Of a stretch of 13,664 nucleotides of DNA, positions 1 to 7,106 are shown in pieces; the first letter of the stretch is position 1; every line of letters begins with the position of its first letter. The stretch is from Desulfofustis sp. GTDB lineage: Bacteria > Desulfobacterota > Desulfobulbia > Desulfobulbales > Desulfocapsaceae. Both the position numbers and the translations under genes were made by a program. The DNA is taken from contig JARFQM010000383.1 of the NCBI GenBank assembly GCA_029287755.1, positions 1-13,664 on the forward strand. Reading direction: 5' to 3'. Below the pieces are notes generated by a model, which saw only the letters and a program-made list of their open reading frames with translations, was not told where the DNA came from and did no database searches.

Positions 1-195
1 TTTTGCGAGGTCTCCAATAATAAAATTACCTTTCTGGTGGAGAGTGCGGAGTTTGGTCACCAGATCGATGTTGATCGTGCGATGCAAGCTAAGGAAAGGG
101 CTGAGAAGCGGTTGGCCCAGGCCGCGGCGCACGATGATTCAATCAATGTAGTGCGGGCCGAAGCTGCGTTGCAACGAGCTCTTGTTCGGCTGTAG
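1..195 (+). CDS. atpC: ATP synthase F1 epsilon subunit, C-terminal part (5' end outside window)
   Basis: The window opens inside an open frame (frame 1) that gives 64 residues and ends at TAG 193-195. The visible part starts [18 protein letters not shown] and continues into a charged helical region rich in Ala, Glu and Arg ([14 protein letters not shown], then [12 protein letters not shown] at the end). This matches the end of the epsilon beta-sandwich (the 'GGFVEV..NKVTVL' strand of the family) followed by the two-helix C-terminal domain, which can inhibit ATP hydrolysis by the F1 motor. In the family this subunit sits in the central stalk on the cytoplasmic face of the membrane, and atpC is normally the last gene of the atp operon. 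The strong terminator about 40 nt downstream fits that position. The identity rests on a short fragment but the motif match is good. The start lies beyond the window. Confidence 0.9.
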   Translation, partial: FCEVSNNKITFLVESAEFGHQIDVDRAMQAKERAEKRLAQAAAHDDSINVVRAEAALQRALVRL

Positions 196-236
196 GCTGC
201 CGATTTCAAATAGCAGTAGCGCCAAAGAGCTGAAGT

Positions 237-272
237 AAAAGGCCGTCTCCTCTGGGAGACGGCCTTTTTTTT
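237..272. terminator. Rho-independent terminator, probably bidirectional, shared by atpC and the convergent amidase gene
   Basis: A perfect 10-bp GC-rich stem pairs 241-250 (GGCCGTCTCC) with 255-264 (GGAGACGGCC) around a TCTG loop. It is followed by eight T residues (265-272) and preceded by AAAA (237-240). On the plus strand this is a textbook terminator for atpC. On the minus strand the same stem is followed by TTTT, so it can also stop transcripts of the amidase gene, which ends at 398. Confidence 0.92.
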
Positions 273-274
273 CA

Positions 275-316
275 GAGCGACACAAGTCCACTCCGCCCCA
301 TCATGCTGCCTCGCTC
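275..316 (+). repeat. Copy A of a C-rich, hairpin-bounded intergenic element
   Basis: A 42-nt stretch is bounded by a perfect 6-bp inverted repeat, GAGCGA at 275-280 and TCGCTC at 311-316. Its interior (GTCCAC at 286-291, then C-rich sequence with TCATGCT) aligns with copy B at 13066-13102 over about 37-40 positions with roughly 70% identity by eye. It lies between the terminator and the end of the amidase gene. The rest of the gene-free stretch 196-397 holds nothing else I can identify. Confidence 0.4.
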
Positions 317-397
317 GGGCCTTGCCTGAAAGGGCGTAATGAACTTCTGAGCCTAGGTAAAAGTATCTCGGTAATTTAGTGCAAAGTGAGTTTTACC

Positions 398-2392
398 TCA
401 TTGAACAGAGGCGACATTGGCATTGGCATACTGGCTGATACCGTCGGAGATCTGGCCGGCCAGTTTGACGATGAACTGCTCATCGCCCAGCAATTTTGCG
501 TCATCGGGATTGCTGATAAAGGCGATTTCAATGAGGATGGCCGGCATTTCAGCACCGATGAGCACATAGAAGGGGGCCTGCTTTACCCCCATGTCCTTGA
601 GCGCGAAATGGCTCTCGGAGAAGCCGCTGTCGATCGATTTATGGACCCGTTCCGCCAGCCTCGACGATTCGTTGATCTTCGAATTTCTCATGATATCCGA
701 AAGGATATCCTGAAGATCGCTCAACTGGTGCGTAGTGGTGGCGTTTTCCCTGGCCGCCACGCGCATCGCTTCAGCGTTGGTGGTGAGGTTGAGGAAATAG
801 GTCTCGAATCCCCTTATATCCGGGGAAGGATGGGCGTTAATGTGCAGGGAGACGAACAGATCGGCAGAGTTGGTATTGGCAATGGCAGTGCGCTCTTCGA
901 GCGGCATGAAAGAGTCGTCTGTCCTGGTGAGGATGACCGTGGCCCCAAGTTTTTCGCGCAGATGAGCGGCCAGGCTCTTGCCCACCTTGAGGACGATGTC
1001 CTTCTCCTTCATGCCAAAGGCTATGGCGCCGGGATCCTTGCCACCATGTCCGGGATCGATGACTATGGTGCCGATACCAAGGCCAAGCTGCTGAGCGAGC
1101 GAGAGCTGCTGCCCGGCTATATCGCCGGCGGTCGATGATGGTCCGATTACAGGCGGGGCGGGGCGTTTGCGTTCTTCTCTGAGGACGACGACGGTATCCG
1201 GATCGGCGGCCAGCCGATCGGTTTCCGGGGTCGAGAGAGGGGCCGGGAGGCTGGTCGCCACCATTTCGGGACGGGTTGCTTGTGGTTGCTCGACCTGGGG
1301 TTGGGCGCTCTGGGTCGGTTCGGTTGCGGTCGCAGCTGACTGCTGCTCGACCGGAATAGTCTTTGCTGCTCCTTCCTGGGCAATTATGGGCCGGGGCTGT
1401 TGCGGCGGTAGAGGCGGTGCCGGGGGTGGAGAAAGCGGCGCCACTGTTACCATGGGCAGACCCTTCTTTTTGCCCCGCACGTCTATTACCACCCGGAAGG
1501 GGTCGGGCAGGGAAAAAATCTTGTAATCGGAAATCGATTCGATATCGAGTACGACTCGGACCGTATCGGGGCTGAACTGTCCGGTTCGCACCCGCTTCAG
1601 AAGACCGTCCTCAATGGGAATCGGTGACCGATAGCGGGGTTCGATATAGCTGTTCTGGAAATCGATATAGAGCCGCCGGGGACGGTTCCCCACCTTTTCC
1701 AGCAGTTCTTCCCGATAGGCCGTGGGGCCGGATGTCTGGACGACTACCCGGGTATAGTCTTTGGATGACCAATATTTGGCCGGCATCACGTTGGTCAGCT
1801 TGGCCAGTGGGGTGGTACCGAGCATTTCCTCGGGCAGCGGGATATCGAAATCCTTTGACAGCAGTTTCAGTCTCGTCTCAGCGGGAGTGCGCATATCGCC
1901 GTCGGGATAATCCAGGATAATTTTGGCGAAGGCCTCCGCCGCCCGTTTGGGATCGTTTACGTCTTCGAAAAGGATGGAGCCGACCGCATAGAGGGCGTCG
2001 TCGGCGAGTCGGTTGCCTGGAAACAGGGTGTTGACATCACGGTAATAGGAGATGGCCTCACCCAGATCGATACCCTGGCCGAATTTCTTGAATACGTCGT
2101 AATAGAGGCGGCCGAGCATGAAAAGACAGGCCGGGGCCAATTCAGACTTGGGTTCGGCCAGATAGATGCGCCTGAAATTGCCGGCGCCTTTTATCCAGTT
2201 TTCCCGCTCCGTGCCCAGCTTGGAGGAGGTGTTGAGCTGGTTGTAAAAAAACTTGGCCTTCTGATAGTGCGCCTGGAGATCCGATTTGTTGGTGTAGTCA
2301 TCGGCTGGGCTGGTGGCCAAGGCAGGCTGCCCCCCGACAGCGAGCAGCAGGAGCAGCAGAAACATCCGTATGGCACCAAGAGATCTGTTCAC
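398..2392 (-). CDS. Periplasmic N-acetylmuramoyl-L-alanine amidase, TPR-like + AMIN + Amidase_3 (AmiC-like)
   Basis: The zinc amidase cleaves the bond between MurNAc and the L-Ala of the stem peptide, and typically acts in daughter-cell separation. The open frame runs from a TTG at 2404; numbering below is from there (668 aa). Signal peptide: Arg-6 and Arg-13, a Leu-rich core at 14-23, and an ALA cleavage site near residue 30. Residues about 40-190 are helical and TPR-like (RAAEAFAKIILDYPDG). An AMIN domain (about 217-312) should target peptidoglycan or the division site. A Pro/Gln-rich linker covers about 313-430. Amidase_3 (about 445-660) has DPGHGG (His-453), EKD (Glu-467), HINAH (His-521) and LIEIAF (Glu-626), the expected zinc ligands and catalytic Glu. 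I chose the GTG at 2392 because the TTG start would add Glu-Glu to the n-region, which is atypical; ATG at 2365 is another option. The gene has its own promoter (2475-2503). Confidence 0.93.
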   Translation of the reverse strand: MNRSLGAIRMFLLLLLLAVGGQPALATSPADDYTNKSDLQAHYQKAKFFYNQLNTSSKLGTERENWIKGAGNFRRIYLAEPKSELAPACLFMLGRLYYDVFKKFGQGIDLGEAISYYRDVNTLFPGNRLADDALYAVGSILFEDVNDPKRAAEAFAKIILDYPDGDMRTPAETRLKLLSKDFDIPLPEEMLGTTPLAKLTNVMPAKYWSSKDYTRVVVQTSGPTAYREELLEKVGNRPRRLYIDFQNSYIEPRYRSPIPIEDGLLKRVRTGQFSPDTVRVVLDIESISDYKIFSLPDPFRVVIDVRGKKKGLPMVTVAPLSPPPAPPLPPQQPRPIIAQEGAAKTIPVEQQSAATATEPTQSAQPQVEQPQATRPEMVATSLPAPLSTPETDRLAADPDTVVVLREERKRPAPPVIGPSSTAGDIAGQQLSLAQQLGLGIGTIVIDPGHGGKDPGAIAFGMKEKDIVLKVGKSLAAHLREKLGATVILTRTDDSFMPLEERTAIANTNSADLFVSLHINAHPSPDIRGFETYFLNLTTNAEAMRVAARENATTTHQLSDLQDILSDIMRNSKINESSRLAERVHKSIDSGFSESHFALKDMGVKQAPFYVLIGAEMPAILIEIAFISNPDDAKLLGDEQFIVKLAGQISDGISQYANANVASVQ

Positions 2393-2474
2393 TTCCTCAA
2401 TCAAGACAACCTGAATAGCTAGAGTGAAAACGGGAAATCATAATATTTCCTACAGATTACCCCAAATCAGACTT

Positions 2475-2503
2475 TATATAAACGGTCTGAAGAAAAATTA
2501 CAA
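2475..2503 (-). promoter_or_regulatory. Sigma-70-type promoter of the amidase gene, -10 inside a dyad
   Basis: On the minus strand a -35 TTGTAA (2503-2498) and a -10 TATATA (2480-2475) are separated by exactly 17 nt. The predicted transcript starts near 2468, giving a leader of about 75 nt to the GTG at 2392. The -10 lies at the centre of an imperfect inverted repeat, CAGAC (2468-2472) and GTCTG (2485-2489), which could be an operator. This explains how the amidase can be expressed separately from mutS upstream. Confidence 0.5.
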
Positions 2504-2518
2504 CTTAAGGATTGAGGG

Positions 2519-5179
2519 TTATTTCTTCTCGAGGAGCCCTTTCAGTTGGTAGAGTTGGTCCAGCGCCTGGCGCGGGGTCATGTTGTCGAGGTCGATGGTG
2601 CGCAGCTTTTCGGTCAGCGGATGTCCCGGGGACGTGAACAGCTGAAGCTGGCTGGGGTGCTTTTTTCTGCCGGCCGCAGGGCGCGTGCTGCCGGTGACGG
2701 CCCGGTGATCGAAATCGGCCTGGTCGATGCGCTTCAGTATCTCCTGGGCCCGGGAGACGACCTCGTCCGGTACCCCGGCCAGGGCGGCGACCTGGATACC
2801 ATAGCTGCGGCTGGTGCCGCCTTTAATTAATTTATAGAGAAAAATGATCGTCTCGTTCCACTCCTTGACGGCGACCGAGTAATTCTGCACCCGCTCGTGG
2901 GTTCTGGCCAACTCGGTGAGCTCGTGGTAGTGGGTGGCGAAAAGGGTTTTTACTCCCTTGTCGTCTTTGTCCACCAGGGCTTCGGCCACCGCCCAGGCGA
3001 TCGACAGGCCGTCATAGGTGGAGGTGCCCCGGCCTATCTCATCGAGAATAACAAGGCTTTTCGGCGTGGCGTTATTGAGGATATTGGCGGTTTCATTCAT
3101 CTCCACCATGAAGGTCGATTGGCCCCGGCGCAGGTCGTCCATGGCGCCGACCCGGGTGAAAATTCTATCAACCACGCTGATCACTGACCTCTCCGCCGGT
3201 ACGAAGCTGCCCATCTGGGCCATCAGAACGATGAGCGCCGTCTGTCTGAGGATGGTCGATTTGCCCGCCATATTCGGCCCGGTAATGACCAGTACCTGAT
3301 TGCGGCTCTGGTCCATACTGATATCGTTGGGAACGAATTTTCCGGCGGCCATGGAGCGCTCAATCACCGGATGTCTGCCGTCGTAAATCTGAAGTGTCCC
3401 GTCATTGGTCAATTCCGGCCGATTGTAGTGAAATTGCCGGGCGATTTCTGCCAGGTTGGTGAAGACGTCGATACGGGCCAGAAACTGGGCCGTCTGCAGG
3501 AGCCGGGAGCTGTTTTGGGCCACAGTCGTTCTGATCTCTATAAAGAGTTGATACTCCAGTTCGAGCCGGCGTTCCTGGGCCGTCAGGACCCGACTTTCGA
3601 ATTCCTTGAGTTCCGGGGTGATAAAGCGCTCGGCGTTGACCAGGGTCTGTTTCCGCAGGTAGTGCTCGGGCACTTTGTCAAGGTGGGCGTTACTGACTTC
3701 GATGTAATAGCCGAACACCTTATTGTACCCGATTTTGAGCTTGGCTATACCGGTCTTCTCGCGTTCTTCATTTTCCAGCCCGAGAATGAGTGCTTTGCCA
3801 TCGCGCAGCAGGTGGATGAGCTCATCGAGTTCCTCGCTGTACCCTTCTCTGATCAGGTTGCCGTCGCGAAGCGTGACTGGAGGGTCATCGCTGATCGAGT
3901 TGTGCAGCAGCTCGGCCAGTTCGGAAAGATCGTCGAACTCGGCGCCGATCTGCTTGAGGCCTGCTGCCGTGCACTCCTTCAGAAGGAGGTGGATATCCGG
4001 CAGGATCGCCAGCGACTGCCTCAGGGCGACCGCATCGCGGCCATTGCCCTGACCGAGCACCATCCTCGAGTTCAACCGTTCGAGATCATAGATGGCTTCG
4101 AGGTACTCTCTGAACTGCTTCCTGATTGCCGGGTTGCTATGGAAGAAGCTGACGCATTCCTGCCTTTCCAGGATGGTACCGATATCCTGCAGAGGCTGGA
4201 GAAGATAGTTCTGCAGCAGACGTCCGCCCATGGGCGTTCTGGTTTTATCCAGCACAGACAGCAGAGAGCCTTCACGTTTATTGCCTACGATAGTCCTGGA
4301 CAACTCGAGGTTTCGCCGGGAAGCGTCGTCGACGAGCAGCACCGAGTCGCGGGCAAGCGGGACCAGCTTTTCCACGTGGCTGATGTCACTCTTCTGCGTT
4401 TCCCTAGCATAATCGAGCAGTACCCCGGCGGCCACGATCCCCTGATCCATAGCTCCGCAGCCAAACCCGTCGAGGTTGATCACCTTGAAGTGTTCGGCGA
4501 GCTGGTGGCGGGCCTCCTTGAAATGGAACAGCTCCCCGGGGCGCCGGGTAATGCATATTTCAGGCAGATGCAGGGTGGCGGCCTCGAGCAGCTCCTGAAC
4601 TTCGACCAGCTGGGCTTCGTTGATCAGCAGTTCGGCGGGCCTGATGCGGGTCAGATGATCGATGATCTGCTCGGGCACCGCCGCCCCGTCACTGACCTCG
4701 CCAACCAGGAACTCCCCGGTACTCAAATCGAGAAAGCTGAACCCCCATTGCCGCGCCGCGTCCGTCGCCGCTCGACTCAGGGCGCCGACGTAGCGATTTT
4801 CATTGTCCTCGAGAAGCTGGTCGTCGGTAGTAACCCCGGGGGTGACCACCCTGATCACCTCACGCCTTACAATACCCTTGGCTTGGGAGGGATCTTCGGT
4901 CTGTTCGCAGATAGCCACCCGTTTGCCGGCCTTGACCAGTTTGGCCAGGTAGTTCTGGGCCGCGTGGTAGGGGACGCCGCACATGGGTATTCTGGCTTTG
5001 TCCGCCTTGTTGTTGCGGGAGGTCAGGGTGATGCCCAGAATCTTCGAGGCGACTTCGGCATCCTCGAAAAACATCTCGTAAAAATCACCCATCCGGTAGA
5101 AGAGAATCTCGTTGGGATAATCTTCCTTTATCTCCAGGTACTGCCTGAGCATGGGCGTCATTTTGGGAGGGGCGGTCAT
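2519..5179 (-). CDS. mutS: DNA mismatch repair protein MutS
   Basis: This 886-residue protein has the full MutS1 architecture. The N-terminal mismatch-reading motif is GDFYEMF (Phe-33, Glu-35, equivalent to the Phe-x-Glu that wedges into mispaired DNA). The connector, lever and clamp regions follow, with FGYYIEVSNAH near 489-499. The C-terminal ABC ATPase has Walker A GPNMAGKS (634-641), Walker B LVILDE (Asp-713, Glu-714) and the ATHYHE switch (748-753). A QLQLF motif at 844-848 matches the sliding-clamp binding consensus. Length is typical (E. coli about 850). ATG 5179 follows the HIT gene stop by 12 nt with no clear ribosome binding site, which suggests translational coupling; an in-frame ATG lies six codons further in. 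MutS recruits MutL after binding mismatches; mutL is not in the window. The protein is intact, with no missing key residues. Confidence 0.98.
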   Translation of the reverse strand: MTAPPKMTPMLRQYLEIKEDYPNEILFYRMGDFYEMFFEDAEVASKILGITLTSRNNKADKARIPMCGVPYHAAQNYLAKLVKAGKRVAICEQTEDPSQAKGIVRREVIRVVTPGVTTDDQLLEDNENRYVGALSRAATDAARQWGFSFLDLSTGEFLVGEVSDGAAVPEQIIDHLTRIRPAELLINEAQLVEVQELLEAATLHLPEICITRRPGELFHFKEARHQLAEHFKVINLDGFGCGAMDQGIVAAGVLLDYARETQKSDISHVEKLVPLARDSVLLVDDASRRNLELSRTIVGNKREGSLLSVLDKTRTPMGGRLLQNYLLQPLQDIGTILERQECVSFFHSNPAIRKQFREYLEAIYDLERLNSRMVLGQGNGRDAVALRQSLAILPDIHLLLKECTAAGLKQIGAEFDDLSELAELLHNSISDDPPVTLRDGNLIREGYSEELDELIHLLRDGKALILGLENEEREKTGIAKLKIGYNKVFGYYIEVSNAHLDKVPEHYLRKQTLVNAERFITPELKEFESRVLTAQERRLELEYQLFIEIRTTVAQNSSRLLQTAQFLARIDVFTNLAEIARQFHYNRPELTNDGTLQIYDGRHPVIERSMAAGKFVPNDISMDQSRNQVLVITGPNMAGKSTILRQTALIVLMAQMGSFVPAERSVISVVDRIFTRVGAMDDLRRGQSTFMVEMNETANILNNATPKSLVILDEIGRGTSTYDGLSIAWAVAEALVDKDDKGVKTLFATHYHELTELARTHERVQNYSVAVKEWNETIIFLYKLIKGGTSRSYGIQVAALAGVPDEVVSRAQEILKRIDQADFDHRAVTGSTRPAAGRKKHPSQLQLFTSPGHPLTEKLRTIDLDNMTPRQALDQLYQLKGLLEKK

Positions 5180-5191
5180 TGCTGATGGGCG

Positions 5192-5698
5192 CTAGCTGTG
5201 GTTCACGCGGTAAAGGCGCTGAAAATGCGGCAGCAGTCTGTCATACGTTGTTTCCAGGTGCTCAGGAATGGTGCGGATCTCGGCCAGCACTGTCATAAAA
5301 TTGTGATCGTCCTGCCAGCGCGGCACTATGTGGTAATGCAGGTGGTCATCGATTCCAGCCCCGGCAACCCGCCCTAAATTCAAGCCGATATTGAAGCCGT
5401 CGGGGGCGAGTTCCTCTCTCAAAATCTGGGTTGCCTGTTGGACCAGATCATTCACCTCGTGCAGTTCCTTCGGTTCGAGATCGGTAACGCAGGCCGCATG
5501 GCGTACCGGGGCGACAAGGAGATGCCCGTTGGTGTAAGGGAAGCGATTGAGCAGGCAGAGCCGCCCGGAATCCCGGTAAAGGACCAGCAGCTTCCTGGAG
5601 TGGGGCTGATCTCCCTCGGGTTCGAACAGACAATGGGAAGGATGGGGCGCAGTGCCGAGCACATGCTCCATTCTCCATGGAGTCCATAAGGATTTCAT
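5192..5698 (-). CDS. HIT family nucleotide-binding hydrolase/transferase
   Basis: The HIT motif is HLHYHIV (His-119, His-121, His-123 counted from the chosen start), in which the middle His is the nucleophile of the family. Ahead of it lie the typical NRFPYTNGHLLVAPVRH block (51-67) and the N-terminal signature MKSLWTPWRM seen in the Ap4A phosphorylase/hydrolase-like branch of bacterial HIT proteins. The family acts on nucleoside mono- or dinucleoside polyphosphates or AMP adducts; the exact substrate cannot be read here. The open frame extends to an ATG at 5752, but that start would overlap the preceding gene by 50 nt. The ATG at 5698 follows the upstream stop codon by only 4 nt and begins exactly at the conserved signature, so I use it (168 aa, usual family length). 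It is the second gene of a tight phosphodiesterase-HIT-mutS run. Confidence 0.92.
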   Translation of the reverse strand: MKSLWTPWRMEHVLGTAPHPSHCLFEPEGDQPHSRKLLVLYRDSGRLCLLNRFPYTNGHLLVAPVRHAACVTDLEPKELHEVNDLVQQATQILREELAPDGFNIGLNLGRVAGAGIDDHLHYHIVPRWQDDHNFMTVLAEIRTIPEHLETTYDRLLPHFQRLYRVNHS

Positions 5699-5702
5699 TG
5701 TA

Positions 5703-6212
5703 TTACTCAGGCGGCAGCCTGTGAATGGCTGCCGACAGACCGTTTTCATCAATGGTCAGAATAGCATAGGTTCCCGATCTGCCATATCTGCCCGAGCCCC
5801 GGAAGGTGCCCGGGTTTACCAATAACACCGGGCCGAATTTCTGGATGAGCGGACGGTGGGTGTGACCAAAGATTATACAGTCTGCCTCGGCAAAGCGGGA
5901 GATGAGTTCCGTCTCCCTATCATAACCGATCCCATCACCGTGGTATAGCCCGAATCGATACCCCTCGATGGTAAACTCCAGGGATTCCGGCAGCAAAGAT
6001 CGTGTTTTAAAGCCGCACATATTGCCGTGTACCGCATACACCTTGCGATTGCCGAAAACATCCAGGATTGCCCTGCTGGTCAGATTGCCGGCATGAATAA
6101 CCGCCGTGCAGTCCGAAAAGGCATAATCAGCGTGCCTGGCAAAGGTTGAATCAAGCCTCGAGAGGTGGGTATCTGAGAGTACGCCGACCGTTGTGTATCG
6201 GTTTGTTGTCAT
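5703..6212 (-). CDS. Calcineurin-like metallophosphoesterase, YfcE/MJ0936/VPS29 type
   Basis: This is a 169-residue single-domain protein. Metal-site motifs in order are SDTH (Asp-14, His-16), HAGN (about 41-44), VHGN (about 62-65), YHGD (about 89-92) and FGHTH (about 115-119), then NPGTFRGSGR near the end. This is the small Metallophos_2 / YfcE phosphodiesterase fold, whose members hydrolyse model phosphodiesters with Mn or similar metals; the natural substrate is unknown. The second motif is odd: the usual bridging Asp (HAGD) is Asn, encoded by AAT, as in eukaryotic VPS29. All other ligands are present, so activity may be altered rather than lost. It is the first gene of the minus-strand run, followed 4 nt later by the HIT gene. 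No Shine-Dalgarno is visible ahead of ATG 6212, and the best promoter predicts a nearly leaderless transcript. Confidence 0.9.
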   Translation of the reverse strand: MTTNRYTTVGVLSDTHLSRLDSTFARHADYAFSDCTAVIHAGNLTSRAILDVFGNRKVYAVHGNMCGFKTRSLLPESLEFTIEGYRFGLYHGDGIGYDRETELISRFAEADCIIFGHTHRPLIQKFGPVLLVNPGTFRGSGRYGRSGTYAILTIDENGLSAAIHRLPPE

Positions 6213-6218
6213 GGCCTA

Positions 6219-6247
6219 TATATAAGAAGTATACCCTTGGGCGGCAA
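6219..6247 (-). promoter_or_regulatory. Candidate promoter of the phosphodiesterase-HIT-mutS run (leaderless transcript predicted)
   Basis: On the minus strand a -35 TTGCCG (6247-6242) and a -10 TATATA (6224-6219) are 17 nt apart. Transcription would begin at about 6212-6213, on or next to the A of the start codon. An alternative -10, TATACT (6233-6228), pairs with TTGGAT at a short 15-nt spacing and would give a leader of about 10 nt. Either choice fits the lack of a ribosome binding site. Confidence 0.4.
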
Positions 6248-6298
6248 TATCCAATCGGGCCCGGAGACGATCTTTCAGGAGGAATTCGATTTCCAGGT

Positions 6299-6340
6299 GG
6301 GGCGAAAATGGGCCTCGGCCCCTCCTGCTTGACGAGCCCC
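6299..6340 (+). repeat. Copy C of the C-rich, hairpin-bounded intergenic element
   Basis: The element lies in the divergent region ahead of efp. It shares GCGAAA(A)TGGG (6302-6312, one extra A) and an exact 12-mer CCCCTCCTGCTT (6319-6330) with copy B at 13066-13102, in the same order and orientation. It contains an inner hairpin (GGGCC 6310-6314 with GGCCC 6317-6321) and is flanked by GGGGC (6299-6303) and GCCCC (6336-6340). The remainder of the 328-nt gap 6213-6540 holds the two divergent promoters and a small CTCGG/CCGAG hairpin at 6368-6382. Confidence 0.4.
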
Positions 6341-6428
6341 GCTCCGGCAATAAAGATAATCGCACACCTCGGCACCACCGAGCCTCCCGCAGCCTTAGTT
6401 TCTATGGGTGCTGAGAGGGTAGAATCTG

Positions 6429-6458
6429 TTGGCAAACCTGGCCTCGGGCAGGTATAGT
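6429..6458 (+). promoter_or_regulatory. Sigma-70-type promoter of efp-epmA
   Basis: A -35 TTGGCA (6429-6434) and a -10 TATAGT (6453-6458) are 18 nt apart. The predicted start is near 6465, which leaves a leader of about 75 nt before the efp start codon. This is the best promoter match upstream of efp on the plus strand. Confidence 0.5.
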
Positions 6459-6540
6459 TGCAGCGTAAACAGTACATTTCAGCTTACTGCGTAAGACGAA
6501 CAACGTTTTTTGACGTACAGATTTCTTATGGAGATACCTC

Positions 6541-7104
6541 ATGTTCAGTGCATCAGACCTGCGTAAAGGATTGAAAATTTTAATAGATAACCAACCCCAT
6601 ATCATCGTCGATTTCGAGTTCTCCAAACCAGGCAAAGGCCAGGCGCTGTATCGCTGCAAGCTGAAAAACATGATCACCGGCTCGCAGTTTTCCAACACCT
6701 ACCGCTCCAACGTTAAGTTCGAAAAACCGGACCTGGAGGAGCGCAACATGCAGTATCTTTATCACCAGGACGACGAGTATCATTTCATGGATACGGAAAA
6801 TTACGAACAGCTTTTCCTGACCGGCGAGCAGATGGGCGACAACGTCAACTACCTGGTTGACAACATGGAAGTCCAGGTGTTGTTTTTCGATTCACGTCCC
6901 ATAGACATCAGCCTGCCGATCTTTGTCGACCTCACCGTCACCCAGGCCGACCCGTGGGCAAGGGGGGATACCTCCGGCACCGACACCAAACCGGTCACCG
7001 TTGAAACCGGCTACCAACTGCAGGTTCCTCCCTTCATAGGGGAGGGCGACAAGATCCAGATCGATACCCGCTCCGGTGAATATGTAACCAGAGTCAAAGA
7101 GTAG
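6541..7104 (+). CDS. efp: Translation elongation factor P
   Basis: EF-P binds between the ribosomal P and E sites and rescues ribosomes stalled at consecutive prolines. The 187-residue product matches the family in length and three-domain order: an N-terminal KOW-like domain with the loop SKPGKGQAL, a middle OB domain, and a C-terminal OB domain ending in the family signature DTRSGEYVTRVKE. Lys-32 in the KPGKGQ loop corresponds to E. coli Lys-34, the residue that receives (R)-beta-lysine. ATG 6541 is preceded by GGAG (6530-6533) at 7-nt spacing, a good ribosome binding site. The ligase for that modification, epmA, starts 2 nt after the stop codon, so this EF-P is almost certainly of the beta-lysylated type rather than the rhamnosylated-Arg or unmodified type. 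Confidence 0.98.
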   Translation: MFSASDLRKGLKILIDNQPHIIVDFEFSKPGKGQALYRCKLKNMITGSQFSNTYRSNVKFEKPDLEERNMQYLYHQDDEYHFMDTENYEQLFLTGEQMGDNVNYLVDNMEVQVLFFDSRPIDISLPIFVDLTVTQADPWARGDTSGTDTKPVTVETGYQLQVPPFIGEGDKIQIDTRSGEYVTRVKE

Positions 7105-7106
7105 CG

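Noticed and set aside
3371..5185. A 604-codon open frame on the plus strand, antisense to mutS
   Set aside because: It shows no recognisable domain and mirrors the mutS reading frame. MutS is complete with all motifs, so this is a by-product of its codon usage. The same holds for the 250-codon frame at 386-1138 antisense to the amidase.
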